Assembly: GCA_024803745.1 (NCBI GenBank)
Contig: JANJXV010000153.1
Span: 496,001-560,000, forward strand
DNA from: Megascapheus bottae
Taxonomy: Eukaryota > Chordata > Mammalia > Rodentia > Geomyidae
DNA: 64,000 nt
Reading direction: 5' to 3'
A program made the position numbers and the translations under genes. Below the pieces are notes generated by a model, which made no database searches, had not been told where the DNA came from, and worked only from the letters and a program-made list of their open reading frames with translations. Positions 10,025 to 22,151 of the stretch are shown in pieces. Numbering within the stretch: the first letter of the stretch is position 1; every line of letters starts with the position of its first letter.

Positions 10025-10457
10025 TAGTAGAGCACTGGCATTGAACTGAAGATCTGAGGAACAGCCCAGGCACAGAGTTCAAGCACCGCAAACAACAACA
10101 ACAAAATCTATGAAATGGCAGTGGTGGTTTTAAGCAAAGCAAAAATAGAGTAGAAACTGGTAAAATACATATTTGTGTGTAAGCAAAATACCAGACTTAT
10201 GCATTAGAACAGGATAGCAACTTGAAAAAAAATTTTGTTTTCCATCTCACTAGGTCCTGTCTCTTAATTTATTCAAGTAAGTAAAATGCTGGGTTTTATA
10301 ATTATTGCTCTGAATATTAGAAAATCATAATATCTCTCATTAACCAACAAAGACCAGGAACTGGGGCTTCGTTCAAATGGCAGAGTATCAGGCAAGAGAA
10401 GAAAAAATTGAAGTAAGAAATTGAAGTTCTTGATCCAGAACCTGCATAGTAACAGAG

Positions 10458-10668
10458 CAGCAGCCTGGTAATGGTACCTCACACCTATAATCTTAGCTAC
10501 TCAGGAGGCTAAGATCTGAGAATCAAAGTTTAAAGCCAGCCAAAGTACCCAGTTAACTGCCAGAAAAACCAGAAGTGGCACTGTGGCTCACAGATTAAAG
10601 CACTAGCCTTGAGCTGAAGAGCTCAGGGACAGTGCCCCGGCCCAGAGTTCAAGCCCCACAATTGACAA
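10458..10668 (+). repeat. SINE, 7SL/B1-like head plus Geo tail
   Basis: Head CTTAGCTACTCAGGAGGCTA; Geo CTAGCCTTGAGCTGAAGAGC and GAGTTCAAGCCCC. Confidence 0.88.
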
Positions 10669-10887
10669 AAATCAAACAAGCAAACAAAACTCACAAAGAA
10701 GCCTGCAGACCACAGTGGTTCTCCTGAGTCTCTTCTCTATGGGGATCAGGAAACATTTCACTTTTTCTGTCTCTTCCCATCTCAACATTCATACTAAAAT
10801 AAGACTGTGTTGAAAGTTTCAATTTATAAAAATGTTTTTCATGAAGCACCCTGAATATTCATCGCTTATATCTCAATTGAAGATAGT

Positions 10888-10985
10888 TGATGTGGGGCTG
10901 CATTGGTAGAGTGCTAGCCTTGAGCAGAAAAGGTCAGGGATAGAGCTGAAGCACTCAGTTGAAGACCCAGTGCCAACACACCAAA
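10888..10985 (+). repeat. SINE fragment, Geo monomer
   Basis: GGTAGAGTGCTAGCCTTGAG core without a recognisable head. Confidence 0.7.
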
Positions 10986-11082
10986 GAAATTATGCACTTT
11001 ATACATATTTTCTAATTTCTTAATGAATTTTTCAGTCTGTATAAATATAGGGTACATTCCTTGTTACTTAAGTAAGATTGCT

Positions 11083-11432
11083 CTTTTTTCTCTTTTTGCC
11101 AGTCCTACGGCTTGGATTCAGGGCCTAGACATTTTCATTGGACTCGCTTGCCCAAGGTGAGTGCTCTGCCTCTTGAGACACAGCGCCACTTCTAGCTTTT
11201 TTTCTGAGTATGCGGTACCGGTGAATAGAATCTAGGTCTTCATGCATTCTAGGTGAGCACTCTACCATTAGGCTACATTCCCAGGCAGTGAGATTCCTCT
11301 TACAGTCATTGTATGTTCACAGAGTTTGATCTCACACACTGTAGGGCCCTGGTTGGCTTTGACCTGTGATCCTAAGCCCTGAGCATCCTAAGTAGCTGAA
11401 ATTAAGTTGTGAGCCAGCATAATGGCTTCCAT
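11083..11432 (-). repeat. Antisense IDL-Geo SINE followed by an antisense 7SL-head fragment
   Basis: 11083-11290 reads antisense Geo then antisense ID (AGGTGAGCACTCTACCATTA). 11335-11432 is the antisense head of a 7SL-type SINE (TAAGTAGCTGAAATTAAG). Confidence 0.78.
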
Positions 11433-11454
11433 TCTTTTTTCTACAAAAATATAT

Positions 11455-12600
11455 GTAGTTATCTAAAATATATCTATAGCTGAAAAAAATGAATCTCTCC
11501 CAAACAAATCTTCAAAGAAACAACCATCCGATTAAAAGGTGGGCTAAAGACTTAAAAGAGTATTCTCTGAAGAAAAAATTAAAATGGGCTTTAGACACAT
11601 GAAGAAATGCTCCATATGTCTAGCAATAAGGGAAATGAAAATCAAAACAACTTTGAGATTCCTCCTGACTCCAGTCAGAATGGCCATTATCAAAAAATCT
11701 AATAAGAGATACTGGTGGGGAAGTGACCAGGGGGATCACACCTACAATGTTGGTGTGAGTGTAAACTCGTTCAACCACTAGGGAAAGCAGTGTGGTGGTT
11801 CCTCAAAAGAGTGAACATAGAGCTCCCCTATGATCCAGCAAATCCACTACTTGGCATCTACCCAATTGTCCAGAAAAAAGGACATACTAAAGCCACTAGC
11901 ACAATGATGCTCATTGCAGCACTATTTACCATAGCAAAGCTATGAAACCAACCCAGATGCCACTCAGTAGATGACTGAATCAAGAAGATGTGGTACTTAT
12001 ACACAATGGAATGCTATGCTGCCATCAGAAGGAAAGACATCGCCCCATTTGTTAGGAAATGAAAGACTTGGAAAAATTCATATTAGTGAAGCAAGCCAGA
12101 CCCAAAGAAACATAAGCTCAATGGTTTCCCTCATTTGTAACAATTAGTTCACATCTAGGACTCTCCTAGCAGAGGATTACAATAACTCAAAAACCTAGGT
12201 ATATAAGGTCATATAGGATGAGACTAAATGAAAGGATCTCTAGGATATGGGCACAAGAGCTATATCTTGTGTCATCGTTGCTCTTAATCTTCTTTGATTT
12301 TTGTCCTTAAACTACTATGTTATTTCTCATCTCTTATTTTGCCCTTTGGTTAATGTCAGATTGTTACTGTATCTGATTTTTTCCCTGGCATATTGTATAT
12401 ATGTTTATTTGTTTATGTCAAATAGGAAAGGGAAGGGGGGAAACAAGATGATTGGGAAGGGGAGGGGAGAGAGAACTGGGGACAAAAACAAGTGGAGTGG
12501 AATAAATGTGTGAGAAGTAATGCAGTCCACTACCTGTAAATGTAATCTTAACCCCTCTATACATTACCCTGAAAAGAAAAAAGAGACTATAAAAATATCT
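11455..12600 (+). mobile_element. LINE-1 3' portion (ORF2 C-terminus and 3'UTR)
   Basis: From 11500 the sequence reads the distal ORF2 region (CATGAAGAAATGCTCC ... CCAGTCAGAATGGCC ... ATGATCCAGCAA) and then the L1 3' UTR with its G-rich GGGAAGGGGAGGGG tract, ending near an A-rich stretch at about 12590. The frame is interrupted. Only the part from 12281 is present in copy B. Confidence 0.85.
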
Positions 12601-12656
12601 GTAGAAAATGAGGCTGGATGATGGAAACAACCAGATGCCCTACTACAAAATATGTG

Positions 12657-12707
<51 letters not shown>

Positions 12708-13262
12708 ATGGAATGATACATAGCCAACCGACAAGATAAAATAATGGCATTCTCGGGGAAGTGGATGAAAAGGAAAAAAATCATATTAAGTGAAGTAAGC
12801 CAAACTCAAAGCAACATAGGCCCAAGAGTCTCACTCATTTGTCCAATTCAGTAGAAACCTTGGGCTCTGCTCCCAGAGATTTATAATAGAACAAAATCTA
12901 GAGACATCGTGACAAATAGTATGACACTAAATGTAAGGACCTCCAAGATAAAGAAACAAAACTCATATAATGAGTGATTGTTGTCCTTAATGAACTATGT
13001 GATCTCTTATCTCTTTTGCTATCCCTTGGTTATATCATATTGTTACAATATTTCACCTTGTTTTCTGATATATTTCATATGTGCCTAATTGGTTATTTGA
13101 AATTGGATAGGGAAGGGGGGAAATGAACATGAGTGGGGGTAGGGGAAGGGAAATGGGGACCATATCATTGCATGGGGTATCAAAGTTTGAGAAGTAATGC
13201 ACCTTCTATCTGGTGAATATAATGTAACCCTTCTATAAATTACAATAAAAATAAATACATAA
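12601..13262 (+). mobile_element. LINE-1 3'-end fragment with internal (CA)n
   Basis: Resumes at a distal ORF2 point and carries a CA run (12660-12703). It continues through the AATGGCATTCTCGGGG segment and a 3'UTR G-rich tract, ending in an A-rich tail with AATAAAAATAAATAC. Confidence 0.8.
12658..12703 (+). repeat. (CA)n microsatellite
   Basis: Uninterrupted AC dinucleotides inside the L1 fragment. The counterpart in copy B is 47415-47466. Confidence 0.97.
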
Positions 13263-14084
13263 AAAGAAGATCGGCACAGAAAAAAATAATAATGGCATTT
13301 TTGGGATAGTGGATGAAATTAGAGTGAATCCTGTTGAGTGAGATAAGTCAAGACCAAGGAAAAAAAGGTACATGGTATCTTTAATATATGGATATTAGTT
13401 TCAAACAGTAGTAGAGCGATGATTGAATAGTTGATACCCAAAGTTCTGGACATAATTTTGGAGATATAAACATAACTACATAGACATAAAAATCTAGGAT
13501 AGACTATACACTCTATAGACATGTGTTTTATTATAGATTAATCTGTATCTATGACATACAAAGACTCAGCTTAATTTTTACTATATTCTTAAATCTATGT
13601 GCCAGTGATTGTATAGCGATTCCCTTCTTGAATACTTGTTGGCTAAACGTGACATTTGAAATATGATGTAAAATTCAATGTTAATAATTTTTTTAAAAAA
13701 AAGAGGCTAGAGGTAAATACCACTAATGTACTTGCTCTAAGTGGTACAGAAATGTTCTTAATGAATCAAGGGGTTTTATTACATCTTTATGCAATTATTT
13801 TACTTCTGAGTGTTCTACACTCAATGATACTTCTGGAAAGATGATATAGCTGACTGTGTAGATGGTATGAAGACATACTGGCCTAAACGTAGAATAAAGC
13901 ATTGGTAATTGGCTGTTAGCTGTCCAAATTCTACTGGAATATGTGGAATGAATTTATTAAGAACAATGCAGGCTCTTAGTCAGATCAGGATCAGGATTAT
14001 GTGGTTCCATCAGATGAATGAGGAGAGATCAGAAAAATTTACTAAGATATCCAGATATACTTTTGAAACTAAGGTATCTGGACT
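13263..14084 (+). mobile_element. LINE-1 distal fragment, then unassigned AT-rich DNA
   Basis: 13263-13560 resembles the L1 segment around AATGGCATTTTTGGG with a diverged continuation. From about 13560 to 14084 I see no recognisable gene or repeat. The copy-B counterpart is 48009-48843. Confidence 0.5.
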
Positions 14085-14560
14085 CCTTTTTTTTCTTTCT
14101 TGGTGGGGAGCTTGAACTTTGGACCTGGGCAAGGTCTCTTAGTTCTTTTTCCTCAAGGCTAATGCTGTACCAGTTTTAGCCACAACTCCACTTAGTTTTT
14201 GGGTGGATAAGTGGAGAGTAGAATCTTACAGTTTTTTTTGTTTTCATTTTTTTTGCTTGCAAAGGCTTTGAATCACCTTCTCCCTGGCTAGTACAATGAC
14301 AATTATGACCCTCCAGCGCCTGGCTAGTGATTTTTTGAAAATTGGACTTTCTTCCAAATCACTTAACTGGTTCCTAGCAAAGTTTTGAAGCCTGACTTAA
14401 ATGTGACAGATTTTTGTCACTTGGAGATACTCTGTGCTGAACGTTAGAAATCTACCAGCTGAGTCACAGTGGCACTTCCAGAGTTTGTTTATGTGGTGCT
14501 GAGGAATGGAATCCAGGGTTTCATACAGGCTAGGCAAGCTTCATTTTCAGCCCAAGGTTT
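14085..14560 (-). repeat. Antisense SINE fragments (Geo and ID parts)
   Basis: 14085-14215 is antisense Geo-like (GCTTGAACTTTGGACCTGG). 14440-14560 is antisense ID/Geo-like (CACAGTGGCACTTCCAGAG ... CATACAGGCTAGGCAAGC). Copy B carries both at 48845-49300. 14561-14980 shows nothing recognisable. Confidence 0.55.
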
Positions 14561-14980
14561 TATGTTTTGTTTTTTCAGTGTTGTTGCTTCTAAGGTACTG
14601 TATGATGTTCTTTCATTTTCTTTGCTTTTTACCTCTTTTCTTCTTTTTCCCTTTAGTTTTATTCTCTGTAGTCACTGTGTTGAATTCGGGTACCCTGTGT
14701 CTTGTACATAGGTTTAGGTGATTTGGGGAATGGAGAGGGTATAATAAAATGGTAAAAAAAAAACCAAAGGAAAAAGGGTGAACCAATTGAACAGTGATAC
14801 TTGGAAGACACTAAACGGAAATGAACTGAACAATCTGGGTGGAGAGGGGGCTGAGGGTAGGAAAACAGAGAAAAAGGAGGGAGGGGATAACAATTTTCTT
14901 AAGAAATGTGTTCATTACTTATGTAACCGTATGCCAACTATATATTGACTTAACAAAAAATTAACTTAAAAAATAATTTA

Positions 14981-15435
14981 GCCGGGTATGGTGGCTCACA
15001 CTTGTAAATGTAGCTACTCAAGAGGCTGGGATCCAAGGATAGCAGTTCAAAGTCAGCCTGGGCACTGAAGTCCATGTGACTCTTATCTCCAATTAACCAC
15101 CAGAAACCCAGAAGTGGCCCTATGGCTCAAGGGATAGGGCAGTAGTCTTGAGCTGAAAAGCTCAGTGACAAGACCCAGGTGCAGAATTGCAGTCCCTTGA
15201 CTTGAATGATGAATGATACTAGCCAGGCTCTGTGCGCTCACACTTGGAATCCTATCTACAGAGAATCTGGTTTGAATCCAGCCCAAACAAATTGCATGAT
15301 ATTCTGATTTACAGTTCATTACCAAAAATCTGGAAGTGGAGCTGTGGATAAAGTGGTAGAACACTAGCCTGAAGCAAAAAAAAATTCTAAGGACAGTTCC
15401 CAGGCCCTGGGTTCAAGTCCCAGGACTTGCATAAA
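14981..15435 (+). repeat. Two adjacent SINEs: 7SL-head/Geo then a further Geo-tailed copy
   Basis: 14981-15205 has a GGGTATGGTGGCTCACACTT head, the ATTAACCACCAGAAACC bridge and a Geo part. 15213-15435 is a second dimer with TGGAATCCTATCTACAG and a Geo part ending in CCCAGGACTTGC. The copy-B counterpart is 49739-50180, with a short deletion in the first head. Confidence 0.85.
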
Positions 15436-15796
15436 ACAACAAAATGTGACGCTGAGTCCTCCATCATTTGGTGTTATAGTTCAATATTCTTGATATGCAT
15501 CTTAGAAATTAAGTCCCTAGCAAATACTCTCCCCTGAAATTCTGCTTCATAGCTGATTCATAGAATTTCAGCATCATTAATATCACCTACCAGTTAGCAT
15601 AGCAGTCTAGTACTGAAAATTTGAAGAAAACTTTTGAGTGATCCTAATAAATCTGTGTATCATCTGCACACACATCAAATCAGCAGGAGTTATGTTCTAC
15701 TATTATATAAATGTATTTAATCCCTTCTTGACTTAATGAGCCTTAAAGAGTAAAACATATGAAGTAGTTATGAAACTACCAAAATCTGGAGGTGGA

Positions 15797-16478
15797 GCAT
15801 ACTAAACCCACTAGCACCACAATGTTCATTGCAGCACTGTTCACCATAGCAAATATATGGAACCAACCCAGATTTCCCTCAGTTGATGAGTGGATCAACA
15901 AGTTGTGGTATTTGTACACAAAGGAATTCTATGCTGCTGTCAGAAAGAATGACATCGCCCCATTTGTTAGGAAATGGAAAGACTTAGAACAAATCATATT
16001 AAGTGAAGTAAGCCAGACTCAAAGGAACTTAGGCTCAATGGTTTCCCTCATTCGTCATAATCAGTAGAAACCTTGGGCTCTACTAGCAGAGATTTGCAGT
16101 AGAGCAAAAGACCATATATAAGGCCATATAATGTGAAGCTAATTGAAAAGACCTCCAGGATATTGAAACAAAAGCCACATAATGAATGATTGTTGTCCTT
16201 CTTGTACTATGTTGTCTCTCATCTACATTGCTGTCCCTTGGTTCTCCCATATTGGTATAGTATCTCACTTTGTTATCTGATATATTGAATTTAATTGTAT
16301 TTGGATATTTGAAATTTGATAGGGAAGGGGGAAAACCAAGACGGGTGGGGGGTGTGGGGTTGGAGGGAAAAGTGTAACAAGACATGTGAAAGGGTATCAA
16401 TGTATGTGAATTAATGCACTTTCTATCTGACAAAAATCATGTAACCATTTTACTAATTACAAAAAAAAATTAAAAAAA
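15797..16478 (+). mobile_element. LINE-1 3' end (copy A, 5' part deleted)
   Basis: Begins mid-ORF2 (GCATACTAAACCC) and runs through GACATCGCCCCATTTG, the 3'UTR G-rich tract and an A-rich tail. The left part that copy B retains (51463-53060) is missing here. Confidence 0.9.
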
Positions 16479-17109
16479 AGAATGTTGTAGTGTGTGGGGA
16501 GGATGATGGGGTCAAATACATTTCTTCTTAGAAATATACCTCATCTGCTTACCCTGGATTTTCCTGGCCTTCTTCTTAGAGAAAGGCCTGTTATACTGGA
16601 TTTGTGGCTTGGCAATGATCTAGCATGTACATCTTCGAGTAAGACATCCACAACTTCCATGCCTGAGACTCGAGTTTCCTGACCTTTGGCAACAGCACAG
16701 CAACATCTTTCTTCCTCCTGAGCCACAGGCCAAGTGAACTTAGGCTTGAGTTGGTTGTTAGTTACAGTGGCTTGGTTATCAGGGTTCCATATTCTGTTTC
16801 ATTGTGAGGGAGGCAGGGTCACCTTTCAGGGCCCAATGACCAAAGATCCTTGTTCACAGAAGACCTCACCAAAGACATACTGGAGACTGAATCTCTCCTC
16901 CAATCTCACAATATACATGTGGATGTAGTAAACACCACACCTTATTTGCCCAATCCCAATGTCTTCCACTAGGCCCAACGACCAGTCTTGTCTCAGGCTC
17001 AAGGAGCCTTTCTTAGGTAAGATCCAAACTTAAGGGTCGATATTGCTCTCATCCTTTACAAAACATTTGCTTCACAGTGCCTTCTCTGCCTGCATTTTGC
17101 CCCTTGTCG

Positions 17110-17308
17110 AAATTTTTTTTGTTTTTGCTAGTCTTGGGGCTTGACCTCAGAGTGTGAACATTGTTCTTGGGCTTTCTTTAGGCTTTAGCTGTCCCACCGA
17201 GACACAGCACCACTTGCAGCATTTTCTATGTATGTGTTAATGAGGAATCAAACCTGAGGCTTTTGGCGTGGTAGCCAAGGACTCTACCACTAGGTCAAAC
17301 ACACAGGG
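17110..17308 (-). repeat. IDL-Geo SINE, antisense
   Basis: Inverted-arm counterpart of 3930-4122: antisense Geo (GTCTTGGGGCTTGACCTCAG) then antisense ID. Copy B has it at 54370-54565. Confidence 0.85.
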
Positions 17309-17542
17309 CATCTTGCACATATTTTTCACGTCAATCTACTAGGATATTATTAGGTTTCTGTATCCTAATCACTTTTTTCCTGATGATTAGCTTTGCTGTC
17401 ATGTGTAAAAATGCAAGAGAGAAAAACATAGAAGAATTAGTGAAATTTAAAAAAAAGCATTACACACATAGATAAGTGTTCATTCTTTGTAGGAGAAAGG
17501 ATATTTGGATATGATGATGATGACTATATAATTTCTATGTCT

Positions 17543-17735
17543 GGCTTGAGAGTTTGGCATAGTGTTAGAGTGCTTGCCTAGCATCCATGAAGATCTAGGT
17601 TTGATTGCTCAGTATCACATAGATAGAAAATCTAGATGTGGCACCGTGGCTCAAGTGGCAGAGGGCTAGATTGAGAAAACCCGAGGACAGTGCTCAGGCC
17701 CTGAATTCAAGCCCCAAGACTGGCAGAAAGATAAA
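17543..17735 (+). repeat. IDL-Geo SINE
   Basis: Inverted-arm counterpart of 3514-3702: ID part TAGAGTGCTTGCCTAGCATC, Geo part ending in CCCCAAGACTGGCAG. Copy B has it at 54800-54990. Confidence 0.85.
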
Positions 17736-17849
17736 AGAAAATAAAAATGCTTTCTACAAGCTACTTCACTCACAGCATTTGCTTCTGAAATCTTCGCTTC
17801 TGCATCTTGTGAAATACCCCTTTCCCTCAACGTAGACAAGAAAACAGAT

Positions 17850-20800
17850 CCATCCCATGGTCCACTGTGAGGCCACTGGTTGGGCTAAGAACTAGTCGTG
17901 CAGCAACACATAAATTTTATTTTAATACTTTCCAAACTTTGTACTCAAATATGCTACCTACTTACCAACTTAGGTCAGTTATCCTTATGCTATACCTTTT
18001 CTTCATGACTACAATATTTTTACACTCCTACGTTAATCCTCTTGTACCTCCCCTGACCGCTCTCATTCTTTTTTTCTATCTCTGGACGTCTTCTCGTCTT
18101 TCAACCCTTATACTGCACGGATCTACACTTGATGGCTGTTGAGCAATATTGTATATGTAGGTGGTTAATTATTCTCTAGGCTCAGAGGGACTTAAAGTCA
18201 ATAGAGATTGGATTGAGAGGCTTATTGTTTTGGGTATAAATCGCTTATCAGTGGTTGTATTAGACTGGTCTGTAAGTGCACAAAAAGAAAGAGTGATAAT
18301 ACCAATCAAAACTTGTGAACATCTAGTGTCTGCCAGCTACAGAGGTCTAGGTTGGTTATATCTGAAAAACTATAATGGTATTTAGTAGTACTCTTGCTCC
18401 CATTTTCAAATTGGCAGAACAAGAAACTCAAGAAAAATGTCAAATCAAGAAACAACATCCCCCACCCAATGTAAACAGACAGTGGAACAGTCACTGGCAC
18501 ACCTAGAGGAGAGTCTTCCAAGTGCTACACAAATGCAATTGATAAACATCATTAATGAAAAATGTGAAAATATAAAGGAAGAGATAATGGAGGAAGACAT
18601 AGCTGAACAAGAGGAAAGCATACACAAGGTGATAAGTGAAAAAGAAGAAGCCATAAAGGAGGCCATAATAAAGTTTTTTCAAAGAAAGATGGATGAATTC
18701 ATAGAATCCACAAATAAAAACGTGACCAATCTCTAGCAAATGTCCAAAGAAAATAAAGCTACTGAGCTAACCACTCAAAAGGAAATCAAGGAGATAAAGA
18801 AATCCATACATGATCTAAAACAAGAGATGCAAGTCATCAAAAGTGAGCAATTAGAAGCAAGGGAGATGAAAAATAAAGTCGATAGTTTTGATAGCAGGTT
18901 AGACAATGCAGAGGAGAGAATTTCCGGGGCTGAAGATAATTTAGGTATTATAGAGAAAAAAACAGAAAATGAGTCAACCCAAATCTAGGAAGTATGAGAG
19001 AGCACTTCAGGAGGTCCAAGATACAATTAGGAAGCCTAATTTAAGGCTAGTTGGTATTGAGGAGGGCGTGGAGAAAGAGGTCAATGGTATTGGAAATATA
19101 CTTCAGGGAATCATCTCAGAGAATTTCCCAAATATCCAGAAGGGCAGGCCCATCCAGATACGAGAACCTTTAGAACCCCAAACAGACCTGACCAGAAAAG
19201 AACATCCCACCGCCACATTGTGATCCGAACTGGATCAATAGAAACGAAAGGAAAGATCCTAAAGGCAGCCAAGGAAAAGGGATCAGTAACCTATGAAGGC
19301 AAACCAATCAGAATAACCCCAGATTTCTCAGCAGAGACCATGCAAGCACGAAGTGACTGGAAGCATATATGTCATGCCCTTAAATCAAATAACAACCAAC
19401 CAAGAATACTGTAGCCAGCTAAGCTCTCATTCATAACTGAGGGAAAAATAAAAACATTCCATTCCAGGGAAAAGCTGCAACAATATGTCGAAACAAAACC
19501 AACACTACAGAGAATTCTCAAAGATGCTCTATACATAGAAAACCAAAATAAATGCAATATAGGGAAAGAAATGGCACCTAAACAGCATACCATCTAAGGA
19601 CCACAAGAACTGTCAAGACACAGGCCCTACTAAAAGCTTTTAAAAATGGTAGGAACTAAGAAATATCTCTCAATCCTAACTCCCAATATCAATGGACTTA
19701 ACTCTCCAATTAAACGGCATAGGCTGTCTAGTTGGATCAAAAAGCAAGAGCCATGGTTCTGCTGTCTTCAAGAGACACATCTTACCCAAAAACAATCATC
19801 TTTTGAAAGTGAGAGGTTGGAATAAACTCTATCAAGCTAACTGCCCCCATAAACAGGCTGGAGTTGCCATCCTCATATCAGATACAATAGACTTCAAACT
19901 AAAATTAGTAAGAAAAGACAAAGAAGGTTACTACATACTACTAAAGGGATCATTCCTCCAGGAAAACATAACGATCCTAAATATTTACACACCCAATCCC
20001 GGAGCTCCAATCTTCATCAAGCAAACTTTACTTTCTGAAACCATACATAGATCGAAATACAGTGATTGTTGGTGAGTTGAACACACAACTCTCACCTATG
20101 GACAGATGAACAAGGCAAAAACTCAAAAGAGAAAATTTAGAACTGAACAACTATATAGACCAACTAGATCTAACAGACATCTGCAGAATATTCCACCCAG
20201 TAACACCACAATATACGATTTTATCAGCAGCACATGGAACATTTTCCAAAATAGACCACATCTTAGGACATAAAGCAAACCTGGACAGATTCAGAAACAC
20301 TGAAATTATTCCATGCACACTCTCAGACCATAAAGGCATCAAATTGGAGCTGAACACACATCTCCACCAAAGAAAACCCTGTAACTCACGGAGACTGAAC
20401 AACACATTGTTGAATCAAAAACAATGGGTAATCGAAGAGATCAGAACAAGTATCCAACTGTTTATGAAATTTAACAATAAGGAGCACACAAATATCAACT
20501 CCTTAGGGACACAACAAAGGCAGTACCCAGGGGAAAATATATAGCGCTGAGTGCCTACAAGAGCAAGTTGGAAAAATGGCAAACCAACTAGTTAATGTCT
20601 CACCTAAACCTCCTGGAAAAAGAGCAACAAACCAACCCTAAACCCATTAGGAGAAAGCAAATTATTAAAATCAAAGCAGAATTAAATGATTTTGAATAAA
20701 AGAACTATAGAAAGAATCAACAAAACAAGGAGTTGGTTCTTTGAAAGAATTAACAAAATTGACAAGCCCTTAGCAAATGTTACCAAAAAAAGAAGAGAGC

Positions 20801-22151
20801 ATATCGAAAAAAACAAAATCGCAGATGAAAATGGTAATATCACGACAGAAATTACCAAGATCCAGAATATCATGAGGGAATACTTCTCAAACCTTTACGC
20901 CAACAAATTTGAGAGTCTAGAAGAATTGGATGAATTCCTAGACAATATTAACATACCCACACTGAACCAAGAAGAGCTAACCCAACTCAACAGGCCTATT
21001 TCAAGCTCTGAAATAGAAATGGAAATTAGACAACTTCCACTTAAAAAGAGCCCAGGGCCAGATGGATTCACAGCTGAATTCTATAAGGTCTTCAGAGCAG
21101 AGCTCACACCAATACTTCTCAAGTTCTTCAATGAAATTGAAAATGAAGGTTCTTTACCAAACTCATTCTGTGAAGCCAGTATATCCCTCATCCCCAAACC
21201 AGACAGAGATTCATCAAAGAAAGAGATCTATAGACCCATTTCTTTGATGAACATCGATGCAAAACTTCTCAACAAAATACTGGCCAACCATCTACAACAA
21301 CTCATCAAAAAAATTATACACTATGATCAAACTGGATTCATCACAGGGAGGCAAAGCTGGTTCAACATATACAAATCAATTAATATAATTCAACACATCA
21401 ACAGGAGCAGGGATAAAATCACATGATTGTCTCAATAGATGCGGAAAAGGCATTTGACAAGATCCAAACTCGTTTATGTTAAAAGATGTGGAGAAACTAG
21501 GAATCCATGGAACATTTCTGAATGTAATAAAGGCTGTGTATGAGAAGCCCACTGCTAGTATTATACTTAATGGTGAAAATCTAAAGCCATTCCCTCTAAA
21601 ATCAGTTAGGAGACAAGGATGCCACTCTCTCCACTCCTTTTTAACATAGTACTAGAATTCCTAGGCAGTGCAATAAGGAAAGAAGCAAGCATAAAGGGGA
21701 TCCAAGTAGGGAAAGAGGAAATAAAACTATCCCTCTTTGCAGATGACATGATTCTGTATTTAAAGAATCCTATAGACTCTACTCCCAAGTTCCTTGAGCT
21801 GATTCACAGTTTTGGAAGGGTAGCAGGCCATAAAATCAACCCTCACAAATCAACTGCCTTACTTTACGCCAACACTGAGAGGAATGAGGCAATAATCAGG
21901 AAAGAAAATCCTTTCACAATAGCCTCAAAGAAAATAAAGTACCTAGCAATTAGCTTAACTAAGAATGTAAAGGACCGTTTAGATGAAAACGTTAAAACCA
22001 TAAAAAAGGAAATTAAAGCAGAACTAAGGAAATGGAAAACCTCCCATGCTCCTGGATTGGAAGAATCAACATTGTGAAAATGACAATCTTGCCAAGGGCT
22101 ATCTACAAATTCAATGTAATACCAATCAACATCCCAATGTCATTCTTTAAA
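17850..22151 (+). mobile_element. LINE-1 unit 1 (copy A): 5' region, ORF1, most of ORF2; defective
   Basis: The 5' region runs from about 17850 (exact start uncertain) to 18436. ORF1 (18437-19414) is broken by a stop at 18734-18736 and a frameshift near 18970. It keeps the coiled-coil region, the RRM (LRLVGIEEGVEKEV) and part of the C-terminal domain. ORF2 starts near 19645. Its endonuclease has a frameshift at an A-run (19788-19792), a TAG at 20589, and a long open stretch 20686-21426 covering the RT fingers with [13 protein letters not shown]. Another frameshift precedes SIDAEKAFD, and the FADD motif lies near 21738. The element is cut at 22151, where a second L1 piece starts. Confidence 0.93.
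18437..19414 (+). pseudogene. L1 ORF1p, disrupted (unit 1)
   Basis: Encodes an RNA-binding chaperone of L1 ribonucleoprotein particles. The order is as in mammalian L1: coiled coil (about residues 40-180, Glu/Lys-rich heptads), RRM, then the C-terminal domain. An in-frame TAG follows NNQPRIL-type residues where other mammalian L1s have tyrosine before PAKLSF. The frame after it stays open for 60 codons to a TAA at 19595. Confidence 0.85.

Larger units (their letters stand above)
12281..15778 (+). repeat. Segmental duplication, copy A, middle segment
   Basis: Matches 47036-50520 in the same orientation. It includes three L1 3'-end fragments, a (CA)n run and several SINEs. It ends at the motif GAAACTA, after which A and B diverge. 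Confidence 0.93.
16484..17849 (-). repeat. Older inverted repeat, arm 2
   Basis: Reads as the reverse complement of 3380-4740, from GATGATGGGG at its left end to the CCCTTTCCCTCAA motif at its right end. The copy-B equivalent is 53742-55107. Divergence is higher than between A and B, so this inversion is older. Confidence 0.85.
15797..22151 (+). repeat. Segmental duplication, copy A, right segment (includes L1 unit 1)
   Basis: Matches 53061-59415. It starts inside an L1 3' end, crosses the inverted SINE/REM-gene flank at 16484-17849 and ends within L1 ORF2 at 22151, where a second L1 piece begins. Because the L1 and its left flank are shared with copy B, that L1 inserted before the duplication. 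Confidence 0.9.

Noticed and set aside
21606..21788. Minus-strand frames repeated at 24794, 51427 and 58680
   Set aside because: Antisense shadows of the L1 reverse-transcriptase region.
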